A stretch of DNA of 9,512 bases from Sulfitobacter sp. (GCA_024636395.1 JAGXHD010000026.1:1-9512), one strand, 5' to 3'; positions 1 through 6,597 are shown, counted from the first letter of the stretch. The notes: generated from the sequence alone by a model not told the origin. Numbers and translations are program-made.

Positions 1-548
1 CGCGCCTGTGCCAGCCCAGCGGCCTGCTCCGTGAGCCCCTCGATCTGGTCGAGCTGGTCGTGCATGATCTTGCTCAGGGCCGCACCCTCGGTCGCGCGCA
101 TGGCATTGAAGGCCGCGAGCACTTCGGCGTATTCTACGATGATCGCCTGCGCGAGCGCCTCGTTGTCGTCCTCGGCAACGGCAAGATCCAGCACCCCCCG
201 CATCGTGACAATGTCCGTGGCCTTCGAGGGCGCAAGCGACACGCCCGCATCCATCGCTGCCGCCTCGATCCGCGCCAGCGCCGTCAGCACGGTGGCCAAC
301 TGCGCCTCGTTTACGGCCAGCCCGCCGCCCGCTTCCTCGCGCACGACCCGCAGACCCAGCGTGACGTTGCCCCGCGCGATTTGCCCACCATTCTCTTTTC
401 GCAATGCCGCTTCCAGCCCCGGGATCCAGTCAGGCACCCGGATCCGTAGATCGAGCCCCTTGCCATTGACCGCGCGCATCTCCCAACTCCAACTGTGCGG
501 GGAAAGTGCGCCGCTTTTCGCAGCGAAGCCTGTCATGGACCTGATCAT
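1..548 (-). CDS. yicC: YicC/YloC family endoribonuclease, 3'-truncated by the window edge
   Basis: The reverse strand reads open from an ATG at 548 to the window edge, giving 182 residues of a protein that is usually about 290 long. It opens with MIRSMTGFA, the hallmark start of the YicC/YloC family. It continues with VNGKGLDLRIRVP at about residues 28-39 (the family's conserved N-terminal segment) and MRATEGAAL at about 150-158, matching the conserved central motif of the family. GGGAG lies 7 nt before the ATG, which supports this start. E. coli YicC and B. subtilis YloC are reported endoribonucleases acting on RNA, including small RNAs; the role here is inferred from that. The C-terminal catalytic region is outside the window. 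In many alphaproteobacteria yicC is followed by gmk, which would then lie just beyond position 1; this is a prediction, not seen. Family assignment is secure. Confidence 0.93.
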   Translation of the reverse strand, partial: MIRSMTGFAAKSGALSPHSWSWEMRAVNGKGLDLRIRVPDWIPGLEAALRKENGGQIARGNVTLGLRVVREEAGGGLAVNEAQLATVLTALARIEAAAMDAGVSLAPSKATDIVTMRGVLDLAVAEDDNEALAQAIIVEYAEVLAAFNAMRATEGAALSKIMHDQLDQIEGLTEQAAGLAQA

Positions 549-584
549 GGCCGCGCTCCCGTAAAATTCATTCTGCGGTTGGAA

Positions 585-601
585 TAGGGGGTTTGCCCCT
601 A
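585..601. promoter_or_regulatory. Short perfect inverted repeat in the yicC leader region
   Basis: TAGGGG-GTTTG-CCCCTA is a perfect 6-bp inverted repeat with a 5-nt centre, 37 bp upstream of the yicC start and inside the divergent 274-bp gap (549-822). It could be an operator or a small hairpin in the yicC leader. No T-run follows it on either strand, so it is not a canonical terminator. Nothing else in the gap is clear. A TTGAAA hexamer at 647-652 could be a -35 for the PAS gene, but the only matching -10 (AATATG, 670-675) is poor. Confidence 0.25.
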
Positions 602-822
602 CGTCTGCAACCCCTCACACCGCACAGCGGGCGATAGACACCGCGTTTGAAATTAACCTTTATGACTGAAATATGTCCAAGATGCGGCGCGATGAGGTAC
701 ATATCCCTAACCAAGGATGAAGCCACAGCACGGAGCCACGGGCGCGTGTTGCTGGCTTTCAAGCGAAAACAACCGGAAACCGCCGATCCCATTCCAAACT
801 ACGCAAACGGACGAGAGCTTTA

Positions 823-1530
823 ATGGACAATTCGAGCAAAACCCAGCACAATGTCGTAACAATGTCAGAACACCTGCCCCACAACAGCTATGCTCCCCTC
901 GCGCTTGTCGAGGCCTATTGGGACGCGCTGCGGGCAGGCCGCGAAATGCCCAAACGCGCCGAGATAGATCCACGCGGAATCGAAAGCGCACTCGAGTTTG
1001 CGTTCATCCTCGAACGGGTCGCGCCAGGTGTCGCCCGTATGCGCATAGCGGGCACCCATCTGCACGATATCATGGGGATGGAGGCCCGCGGCATGCCGCT
1101 TACGGCGTTTTTTGAACACGATTTCCGGCTTCGCGTGGCGGGCCTTCTTGAGGAAGTGTTCCAGACCCCCGGGACGGCGGATATCGTCATGCAATCGTCG
1201 GGCAGCCTCGGCCAGCCTGCACTGGAGGCGCGGATGGTGCTGCTGCCACTCAAAAGTGATCTGGGCGATGTGAGCCGGATTTTGGGCTGCATCGTCAGCC
1301 AAGGTGAGCTGGGGGCGGTGCCGCGCAGATTTGATCTGGTATCGGCCCAGTTGCGCCTTCTTGGCAAGGACTACGCCGCACCGGCAAAACCAAAGGGAGC
1401 GCGGGAGGAGTTCGCGGAAGCCATAGCACCCTTCGCGCCGAAACCGGTCACAAAGCCAGCAAAGGAAGAGCGGAGCGCGAAACCGGGCAACCGGCCCGCC
1501 TATCTCCGTCTGGTCAAAAACGACGATTGA
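823..1530 (+). CDS. PAS_5-type domain protein, 235 aa
   Basis: Residues about 23-165 resemble the PAS_5 domain (formerly DUF1457), found mostly in alphaproteobacteria. Recognisable parts are a helix with LVEAYWDALRAGREMPKR, then a core with FILERVAPGVARMRIAGTHL, then GMEARGMPLTAFF. The domain is thought to be a sensory or ligand-binding fold, but these proteins carry no output domain and their function is not established. The tail (about 180-235) is rich in Lys, Ala and Pro and looks disordered. There is no signal peptide or membrane segment, so it is probably cytoplasmic. The start at 823 has only a weak GAGAG nearby; the in-frame ATG at 862 (Met14) has no ribosome site at all, and the domain lies downstream of both. 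It is divergent from yicC and convergent with the DAHP synthase gene, so it is probably a single-gene transcript. Family call fairly sure, role unknown. Confidence 0.82.
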   Translation: MDNSSKTQHNVVTMSEHLPHNSYAPLALVEAYWDALRAGREMPKRAEIDPRGIESALEFAFILERVAPGVARMRIAGTHLHDIMGMEARGMPLTAFFEHDFRLRVAGLLEEVFQTPGTADIVMQSSGSLGQPALEARMVLLPLKSDLGDVSRILGCIVSQGELGAVPRRFDLVSAQLRLLGKDYAAPAKPKGAREEFAEAIAPFAPKPVTKPAKEERSAKPGNRPAYLRLVKNDD

Positions 1531-1534
1531 ACCT

Positions 1535-1570
1535 TGTCAGACAGCGGCGACTACGCCTTGCCGCCTGACA
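1535..1570. terminator. Hairpin between convergent genes, possible bidirectional terminator
   Basis: TGTCAG (1535-1540) pairs with CTGACA (1565-1570), and GCGGC (1544-1548) pairs with GCCGC (1560-1564), leaving a 3-nt bulge and an 11-nt loop. It fills the 53-bp gap between the PAS stop (1530) and the DAHP synthase stop (1584), where a shared terminator is expected. Neither strand has a strong T-run after the stem, so it may instead be a 3'-end stabiliser or work weakly. Confidence 0.45.
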
Positions 1571-1583
1571 GATGTTCGATGCT

Positions 1584-2954
1584 TCAGTCTGCAGCCTGCA
1601 CGTCTGTTTTATCGCGCCGCGCCGACAGCTCCTCCGCCACGAGAAAGGCAAGCTCGAGCGACTGGCTCGCGTTGAGGCGTGGGTCGCAGGCGGTGTGGTA
1701 GCGGTCAGACAGATCCTCGTCTGAGACGTCACGCACGCCGCCGGTACATTCCGTAACGTCCTGACCTGTCATCTCGAAGTGGACGCCTCCCGGCACCGTG
1801 CCCTCCGCGCCATGAACGCCAAAGAACTCGCGCACTTCGCGTAGCACGCTCTCGAAGGGGCGTGTTTTGTAGCCCGACGAGGACTTGATCGTGTTGCCGT
1901 GCATCGCATCACAGGTCCAAACTACATTGGCCCCCTCCTCGCGCACCGCCTTGATCAGGCGCGGCAGATGGTCTCCCACCGATCCAGCGCCGAAGCGCGC
2001 GATCAGCGTCAACCGCCCTTCTTCATTGAGCGGGTTGAGCTTTTTCATCAGCTTTTTGAGATCTTCCACTTCCATGGTGGGCCCGCATTTGAGCCCGATC
2101 GGGTTTTGCACACCGGAGGCGAATTCCACATGGGCGCCGTCGGGCTGGCGCGTGCGGTCACCGATCCAGATCATGTGCCCCGAACCTGCCAACCATTTGC
2201 CTGTCTCGGCCTCCTGACGGCACAGCGCCTCCTCGTATTCGAGCAAAAGGGATTCGTGACTTGTGTAGAACTCCACCGTTTGCAGCGTATGGGCATTTTC
2301 GGGCGACACACCGGCGGCAGCCATGAAATCAAGCGTGTCGGAAATGCGCGCGGCCAGATCGCGGTACTTCGCCGCCTTCTCGCCATCGGTAAAGCCAAGC
2401 GTCCAGCCGTGCACTTTGTGCACATCCGCATAGCCGCCCGTCGAGAAGGCGCGCAGCAGATTGAGGGTTGCGGCGGATTGGGTGTAGGCGCGCATCATAT
2501 TGTCAGGATTGGGAATCCGCGCTTCGGGCGTGAAGGCCAGATCGTTGATGATGTCACCGCGGTAGCTGGGAAGCTCGATCCCGTCGATCGTCTCCATATT
2601 GGCCGAGCGGGGCTTGGCAAACTGCCCCGCCATGCGCCCCACCTTGATCACCGGCACTTTGGCACCGAATGTAAGGACCACGGCCATCTGCAACATCACT
2701 TTGAATGTATCGCGGATCATATCGGAAGAGAACTGCTCGAAGCTTTCCGCGCAATCACCGCCCTGCAATAAAAACGCATCGCCGCGCCCTGCGGCGGCCA
2801 GATGCTTGCGCAGACGGCGCGCCTCTCCGGCAAACACCAGTACCGGATAGCGTGATAGCTGCGCTTCCACGGCTTTCAGTGCTGCCTGATCGGGATAATC
2901 GGGCATCTGGATCCGGGGGGCATTGCGCCAGCTTGATTTGCTCCATGTCGTCAT
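1584..2954 (-). CDS. aroG: Class II 3-deoxy-7-phosphoheptulonate (DAHP) synthase, 456 aa
   Basis: It catalyses the first step of the shikimate pathway, condensing phosphoenolpyruvate with erythrose 4-phosphate towards aromatic amino acids. It is the plant-like class II type (known from plants and Mycobacterium AroG), not the E. coli class I type. The metal ligands known for class II are all present: Cys68 in LLQGGDCAESF, His352 in WTCDAMHGN, Glu394 in HFEMTGQDV and Asp424 in CDPRLNASQS. The KCGPT stretch (289-293) and RAYTQSAATLNLLRAF (155-170) are also typical. The reading frame stays open 40 codons further upstream to 3074, but I chose the ATG at 2954. GGAG sits 8 nt before it, MTTWSKSSWR is the usual family N-terminus, the 456-residue length is normal, and a likely promoter lies inside the longer version. 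Divergent from the GlxA regulator; cytoplasmic. Confidence 0.96.
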   Translation of the reverse strand: MTTWSKSSWRNAPRIQMPDYPDQAALKAVEAQLSRYPVLVFAGEARRLRKHLAAAGRGDAFLLQGGDCAESFEQFSSDMIRDTFKVMLQMAVVLTFGAKVPVIKVGRMAGQFAKPRSANMETIDGIELPSYRGDIINDLAFTPEARIPNPDNMMRAYTQSAATLNLLRAFSTGGYADVHKVHGWTLGFTDGEKAAKYRDLAARISDTLDFMAAAGVSPENAHTLQTVEFYTSHESLLLEYEEALCRQEAETGKWLAGSGHMIWIGDRTRQPDGAHVEFASGVQNPIGLKCGPTMEVEDLKKLMKKLNPLNEEGRLTLIARFGAGSVGDHLPRLIKAVREEGANVVWTCDAMHGNTIKSSSGYKTRPFESVLREVREFFGVHGAEGTVPGGVHFEMTGQDVTECTGGVRDVSDEDLSDRYHTACDPRLNASQSLELAFLVAEELSARRDKTDVQAAD

Positions 2955-3008
2955 AAGATCTACTCCGGTCGGAAACGGCTGCGTCAGTTTTTGTCGCTTT
3001 CGCAGGCT

Positions 3009-3021
3009 TAGGAAAGTCCTA
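3009..3021. promoter_or_regulatory. 13-bp inverted repeat over the predicted aroG -10/+1 region
   Basis: TAGGA-AAG-TCCTA is a perfect 5-bp inverted repeat with a 3-nt centre. It overlaps the last bases of the proposed aroG -10 and the expected transcription start, where a repressor would block initiation. Arms this short arise by chance often enough that the position, not the repeat itself, is the argument. Confidence 0.3.
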
Positions 3022-3046
3022 TACAAAACCTGTCGCCCGGTGGCCA
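3018..3046 (-). promoter_or_regulatory. Probable sigma-70 promoter of the DAHP synthase gene
   Basis: On the minus strand, TGGCCA (3046-3041, 4 of 6 matches to TTGACA) is followed by a 17-nt spacer and TATAGG (3023-3018, 4 of 6 matches to TATAAT). Transcription would begin near 3011 and leave a leader of about 57 nt before the ATG at 2954. The -35 lies in the 8-bp palindrome GTGGCCAC (3040-3047). The site supports the shorter protein start. Confidence 0.4.
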
Positions 3047-3102
3047 CAACCCATTTGTCCGCTTGACCTCGCATTTCATGTCATGTCCTAGTAACGCACT
3101 TG

Positions 3103-3131
3103 TTTTCAAACCCCGTATTTTCGTGGATACT
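3103..3131 (+). promoter_or_regulatory. Possible promoter of the GlxA regulator giving a leaderless mRNA
   Basis: TTTTCA (3103-3108) and GATACT (3126-3131) are separated by 17 nt, each matching 4 of 6 consensus bases. Six bases separate the -10 from the ATG at 3138, so the predicted +1 is the A of that start codon. No convincing Shine-Dalgarno precedes this ATG, which fits a leaderless transcript. Weak evidence, since matches of this quality are common by chance. Confidence 0.25.
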
Positions 3132-3137
3132 GTTGCA

Positions 3138-4142
3138 ATGGCCCAAGCCCCCCACGCACAGCGTGTCCCGCAAAATAGTGACAAGCCGCGCCGCTTTGTG
3201 TTCGTGCTGCTCGACAATTTCAGCCTGCTGTGTTTCTCAACCGCAATCGAGAGCCTGCGGATCGCGAACCGCATGGCGGGGCGTACCCTTTATGAATGGA
3301 CCTTGATCGGTGAGGGCGGGATTTCGGCGGCCTGTTCCGCCGGAACGGTGTTTCAACTCGACAATGATTTGGTCGAGATGAACCGCGACGATACCGTTCT
3401 TGTCTGCTCAGGCATCGATGTGCAAAAGGCCACGACCAAAAAGGTGCTCTCGTGGCTGCGCCGTGAAGCACGCAAGGGCATCATTATGGGTGGACTGTGC
3501 ACGGCCGCCTATGCCCTGGCAAAGGCCGGATTGCTGGACGGCAAGCGTGCCACGATCCACTGGGAAAATCAGGACAGCTTTGGCGAGGAGTTCGAGGAGG
3601 TTAATCTGACAAAATCGGTTTTCGTCGTCGACAATAACCGCATGACCACCGCAGGCGGGACCTCTTCGATCGATCTGATGCTGAAGATCGTAGCCGACGA
3701 CCATGGCGAGGATCTGGCCAATGCCGTCGCAGACCAGCTCATCTACAGCTCGATCCGCACGGATCAGGACACCCAGCGCCTGTCGGTTCCCACCCGGATC
3801 GGAGTGCGCCATCCCAAGCTCAGCCAGGTGATCCAGATCATGGAAGCCAATATCGAGGAGCCGATCAGCCCCTCCATTCTGGCGCAAGATGTGGGCATGA
3901 GCACGCGACAGCTCGAGCGGCTCTTTCGCCGCTATCTCAACCGTTCACCAAAGCGTTATTACATGGAACTGCGCCTCCAAAAGGCGCGCAATCTGCTGAT
4001 GCAGACAGATATGAGCGTGATCAACGTCGCACTGGCTTGCGGATTTGCCTCGCCCTCGCATTTCTCGAAATGCTACCGGGCGCATTACGACAACACCCCC
4101 TATCGCGAGCGCGGAAGCCACGCGGCGCGCCTGTCGATCTGA
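3138..4142 (+). CDS. GlxA family transcriptional regulator (DJ-1/PfpI-like domain plus AraC HTH), 334 aa
   Basis: The N-terminal domain (about residues 18-190) is of the DJ-1/PfpI class I amidotransferase-like fold, with the elbow MGGLCTAAYALA (Cys121) and ATIHWE (His141). In this family it senses a small ligand and is not known to be a working amidotransferase. The C-terminal AraC domain (about 225-325) has two helix-turn-helices: SILAQDVGMSTRQLERLFRRYL (247-268, recognition over its second half) and INVALACGFASPSHFSKCYR (295-314). Relatives include activators of arginine, choline, glycine-betaine and carnitine catabolism in pseudomonads; the ligand here cannot be told. The frame extends upstream to a TTG at 3063 and an ATG at 3078, but Met at 3138 begins just before the conserved domain and gives the usual length. 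It is divergent from aroG and lies 241 bp upstream of the transporter genes on the same strand, so either could be a target (inference). Confidence 0.92.
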   Translation: MAQAPHAQRVPQNSDKPRRFVFVLLDNFSLLCFSTAIESLRIANRMAGRTLYEWTLIGEGGISAACSAGTVFQLDNDLVEMNRDDTVLVCSGIDVQKATTKKVLSWLRREARKGIIMGGLCTAAYALAKAGLLDGKRATIHWENQDSFGEEFEEVNLTKSVFVVDNNRMTTAGGTSSIDLMLKIVADDHGEDLANAVADQLIYSSIRTDQDTQRLSVPTRIGVRHPKLSQVIQIMEANIEEPISPSILAQDVGMSTRQLERLFRRYLNRSPKRYYMELRLQKARNLLMQTDMSVINVALACGFASPSHFSKCYRAHYDNTPYRERGSHAARLSI

Positions 4143-4149
4143 AAACACG

Positions 4150-4165
4150 GCAGATCACTGTCTGC
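4150..4165 (+). terminator. Small hairpin just after the GlxA stop, weak terminator candidate
   Basis: GCAGA (4150-4154) and TCTGC (4161-4165) form a 5-bp stem with a 6-nt loop, 7 bp beyond the regulator's stop. What follows is pyrimidine-rich but has no uninterrupted T-run, so termination is uncertain. Confidence 0.25.
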
Positions 4166-4275
4166 ATCCCTTCTTGCTTCGAGGCGCGGGTTGGTTTCCG
4201 GCACCGATGCAGCCCGGTTTACGGCACCTCATCCGATGTGGCGGCACTTTCGAGATTTAGCCGGAGAAAAGCGCG

Positions 4276-4305
4276 TTTGAGCCACTCAAATAGGGAAATT
4301 ACGCT
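4276..4305 (+). promoter_or_regulatory. Palindromic operator candidate with overlapping weak promoter upstream of livJ
   Basis: TTTGAG-CCA-CTCAAA (4276-4290) is a perfect 6-bp inverted repeat with a 3-nt centre. A possible -35, TTGAGC (4277-4282), lies inside it, followed after 17 nt by TACGCT (4300-4305), a weak -10. Transcription would begin about 70 bp before the binding-protein start at 4384. A dimeric regulator bound here would cover the -35. I see no other clear structure in the 4143-4383 gap apart from the hairpin at its left end and the strong ribosome site at 4373-4377. Confidence 0.35.
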
Positions 4306-4383
4306 GTTAAAATCCGCTTCTCTTTTCCGCGGGCCGCGCTTAGGCTACTTCGCGAACATCACGTTCCAACTTGGGAGAGACAC

Positions 4384-5577
4384 ATGAAAAAGATGCTTAT
4401 GGCCACAACGGCTGCGGCACTCGTGGCAACCGGCGCATTCGCTGATGGCCACTCGAAAGAAGTAAAACTCGGAATTATTTTTGGCTTTACCGGCCCGATT
4501 GAATCGCTGACCGGCCACATGGCCGATGGCGCCGAGCTTGCGATCAACGAAGTATCCGAAAGCGGCATGCTGATGGATGGCATGAAGGTAACGGCGATGC
4601 GGGTCGATTCCGGCTGTATCGACAACGGCTTGGCCGTGTCCAACGCCGAACGCCTGATCGCCGATGGCGTCGCAGGCATAATCGGTGCGGATTGCTCCGG
4701 CGTGACAGGCGCGGTGCTACAAAACGTCGCCATTCCGAACGGCATGGTGATGATTTCCCCCTCCGCCACGTCCCCCGGTCTGACAACCATGGAAGACAAT
4801 GGACTCTTCTTCCGCACATCACCCTCCGACGCGCGCGAGGGCGAAGTGATGGCCGAGATCCTGCAGGAACGCGGCGTCAAATCCATCGCGCTTACGTACA
4901 CGAACAATGACTATGGCAAGGGCCTCGCAGATGCGATCGAGACTTCCTTCAAAGCCATCGGCGGCGAAGTCACGATCGTGGCGGCCCATGAGGACGGCAA
5001 AGCGGATTATTCGGCTGAAGTCGGCGCGCTCGCTTCGGCGGGCGGTGATATCCTCGTGGTGGCCGGCTACCTCGACCAGGGTGGTGCCGGTATTATCAAA
5101 GCGGCGCTCGACGCGGGCGCCTGGGAGCAGTTCGGCCTGCCCGGCGGCATGATCGGCGAGGCTCTGCCCGCCAACATCGGCCCCGATCTCAATGGGTCCT
5201 ACGGCCAGATCGCAGGCTCCGAAGGCCCCGGCATCGAAGCCTTCACGGCCATGTCCGAAGAAGCGGGTTTCCTCGGAGCCTCGCCCTACACGCCTGAGAG
5301 CTATGACGCCGCGGCATTGTTGATGCTGGCGATGCAGGCATCCGGCTCCGTTGATCCAGCAGTCTACAAGGAGAGCATTCTGACCGTGGCAAACGCGCCC
5401 GGCGAGAAGATCTATCCTGGTGAGCTTGCAAAAGCGCTTGAGCTGATCAAAGCGGGCACGGACATCGATTATGTGGGCGCATCCGCTGTCGAGTTGATCG
5501 GACCCGGCGAATCTGCGGGCACCTACCGCATGATCGAAGTTCAAGACGGCGCCAACGCAACCGTCGGCTTCAAGTAA
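4384..5577 (+). CDS. livJ: Branched-chain amino acid-type ABC transporter periplasmic binding protein, 397 aa
   Basis: This is the ligand-capturing component of the Liv/HAAT importer encoded downstream, of the Peripla_BP_6 family. A Sec signal peptide is clear: MKK, a hydrophobic stretch, and likely cleavage after AFA at residue 20, leaving mature DGHSKEVKLG. The mature start VKLGIIFGFTGPIESLTGHMADGAELAINE is the typical family opening. ADCSGVTGAV (about 102-111) and MISPSATSP (123-131) line the ligand pocket in relatives, and NNDYGKG (174-180) is the usual inter-lobe motif. Cys78 and Cys104 are the only cysteines I noted in the N-terminal lobe and could form a disulfide. GGGAG lies 6 nt before the ATG, a strong site. 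Ligand is not readable: family members bind leucine, other amino acids, amides or small acids. An intrinsic terminator follows, which suggests separate high-level expression. Confidence 0.94.
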   Translation: MKKMLMATTAAALVATGAFADGHSKEVKLGIIFGFTGPIESLTGHMADGAELAINEVSESGMLMDGMKVTAMRVDSGCIDNGLAVSNAERLIADGVAGIIGADCSGVTGAVLQNVAIPNGMVMISPSATSPGLTTMEDNGLFFRTSPSDAREGEVMAEILQERGVKSIALTYTNNDYGKGLADAIETSFKAIGGEVTIVAAHEDGKADYSAEVGALASAGGDILVVAGYLDQGGAGIIKAALDAGAWEQFGLPGGMIGEALPANIGPDLNGSYGQIAGSEGPGIEAFTAMSEEAGFLGASPYTPESYDAAALLMLAMQASGSVDPAVYKESILTVANAPGEKIYPGELAKALELIKAGTDIDYVGASAVELIGPGESAGTYRMIEVQDGANATVGFK

Positions 5578-5583
5578 GTCTGC

Positions 5584-5595
5584 GCCCTTCGGGGC
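5584..5595 (+). other. UUCG-tetraloop hairpin after livJ
   Basis: GCCC-TTCG-GGGC forms a 4-bp stem with a cUUCGg tetraloop, unusually stable for its size, 6 bp past the livJ stop and just ahead of the main terminator. It may protect the 3' end of the livJ mRNA from exonucleases; that role is inference. Confidence 0.45.
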
Positions 5596-5606
5596 TGCAT
5601 CTTGAG

Positions 5607-5637
5607 ACAGTCCGGGGCATATCCCCGGACTGTTTTT
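5607..5637 (+). terminator. Strong intrinsic terminator between livJ and livG
   Basis: ACAGTCCGGGG (5607-5617) pairs perfectly with CCCCGGACTGT (5623-5633) around a CATAT loop, giving an 11-bp GC-rich stem that runs into TTTTT (5633-5637). This is a textbook Rho-independent terminator. It sits between the binding protein and the rest of the transporter genes, so the latter depend on readthrough or on their own promoter in the remaining 64 bp, where I see no clear one. Confidence 0.92.
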
Positions 5638-5701
5638 ACAAGAGCTCGCGCAGCCGCAACGACGGAAAGCCGCAAGAGCCGGATAACGGGGATTTGGACA
5701 T

Positions 5702-6484
5702 ATGATCGTCGTAGACGATTTGCATAAACACTTTGGCGGCTTTCATGCAGTAGATGGTGCGAGCCTGACCATCGAGCAAGGCTCGATCACCGGACTGATC
5801 GGACCTAACGGCGCTGGAAAAACGACACTTTTCAATGTGATCGCGGGCGTTCTTCAACCAACTTCAGGGCGGGTTACAATGGCGGGCGAGGATATCACCG
5901 GCTTGCCCCCGCACACACTGTTTCACAAGGGTCTGCTGCGCACCTTCCAGATCGCGCATGAATTTCACTCGATGACCTGCCGTGAGAACCTGATGATGGT
6001 GCCCGGCGGACAATCTGGCGAGACGCTGTGGAACACTTGGTTTGGCCGCAAGCGCATCGCTGACGAGGAACGGGCCCTGCGCGCCAAGGCCGACGAAGTG
6101 CTGGAGTTTTTGACCGTCGAGCATCTGGCCGACCAAAAGGCGGGCCAAATCTCGGGCGGACAGAAAAAGCTGCTGGAGCTGGGCCGCACCATGATGGTGG
6201 ATGCTAAAATCGTATTCCTCGACGAAGTAGGCGCAGGCGTGAACCGCACGCTGCTGAACACCATCGGCGACGCGATTTTGCGGCTCAACAAGGAGCGCGG
6301 CTATACTTTCGTGGTGATCGAACACGATATGGATTTCATTGGACGCCTGTGCGACCCCGTGATTTGCATGGCGGAGGGCCGCGTGCTGGCGACGGGCACC
6401 CTGCCCGAGATCAAGGCAAACGAGCAGGTGATCGAAGCCTATCTGGGCACAGGCCTGAAGAACAAAGAGCAGGTGGGCGCGTGA
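5702..6484 (+). CDS. livG: Liv-type ABC transporter ATP-binding protein LivG, 260 aa
   Basis: One of the two cytoplasmic ATPases powering the importer. Visible ABC motifs in order: Walker A GPNGAGKT (34-41), Q-loop Gln83 in LLRTFQIAHEF, signature ISGGQKK (150-156), Walker B KIVFLDE (169-175) with catalytic Glu175, and H-loop His208 in VVIEHDMDFI. The C-terminus (GRVLATGTLPEIKANEQVIEAYLG) is characteristic of LivG. Position 176, normally Pro in the LDEP motif of LivG proteins, is Val here (LDEVGAGVN). All catalytic residues are intact, so it should be active. Length is normal for the family. The ribosome site is only moderate (GGGG 10 nt before the ATG). It follows the livJ terminator, and its stop overlaps a possible 38-codon frame leading to livF. 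Confidence 0.95.
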   Translation: MIVVDDLHKHFGGFHAVDGASLTIEQGSITGLIGPNGAGKTTLFNVIAGVLQPTSGRVTMAGEDITGLPPHTLFHKGLLRTFQIAHEFHSMTCRENLMMVPGGQSGETLWNTWFGRKRIADEERALRAKADEVLEFLTVEHLADQKAGQISGGQKKLLELGRTMMVDAKIVFLDEVGAGVNRTLLNTIGDAILRLNKERGYTFVVIEHDMDFIGRLCDPVICMAEGRVLATGTLPEIKANEQVIEAYLGTGLKNKEQVGA

Positions 6485-6597
6485 ACGAAGTCTTATCAGC
6501 GGGCGCGCGCAATGCAGCGTCTCGGGCCGCTGCCCCGAACCCCGGAGTTTTCGGGAAAAATGAAGAAACGCGCCGTCGACCGGAGGAGTGCACATGA
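6481..6597 (+). CDS. Possible 38-codon ORF bridging livG and livF
   Basis: A GTG at 6481 overlaps the livG stop (GTGA), with AGGTGG 4 nt before it. The frame ends at TGA 6595-6597, which overlaps the livF ATG (ATGA). The predicted 38-residue product begins MNEVLSAGARNAAS and ends RRRPEECT: polar, Ala- and Arg-rich, with no membrane segment, signal peptide or known motif. The exact 4-nt overlaps at both ends resemble translational coupling. The alternative is a 109-bp untranslated spacer: CCCGAA (6534-6539) and TTCGGG (6550-6555) can form a hairpin there. I do not recognise a family and cannot confirm translation. Confidence 0.3.
   Translation: MNEVLSAGARNAASRAAAPNPGVFGKNEETRRRPEECT

Noticed and set aside
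31..564. 177-codon open frame on the plus strand
   Set aside because: It is antisense to yicC, whose reverse-strand translation carries clear family motifs. The product is Ser/Ala/Arg-rich with no recognisable domain, as expected for a high-GC antisense frame.
717..1115. 132-codon plus-strand frame with AAGG before its ATG
   Set aside because: It overlaps the PAS gene in another frame for most of its length and its sequence is low in recognisable features; the PAS frame has the domain.
1899..2771. 290-codon plus-strand open frame
   Set aside because: Wholly antisense to the DAHP synthase gene, whose metal ligands and motifs are all present. The predicted protein is His/Arg-rich with no domain, a codon-usage shadow.
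2955..3074. 40-residue N-terminal extension of the DAHP synthase
   Set aside because: The frame is open, but a good ribosome site precedes the ATG at 2954, the family N-terminus starts there, and the predicted promoter lies inside the extension.
3063..3137. TTG (3063) and ATG (3078) as upstream starts of the GlxA regulator
   Set aside because: They add up to 25 residues with no similarity to the family, no ribosome site is evident, and the conserved domain begins shortly after Met at 3138.
4819..5544. 241-codon minus-strand open frame
   Set aside because: Antisense to the periplasmic binding protein gene; no motif, and no separate promoter or ribosome site.
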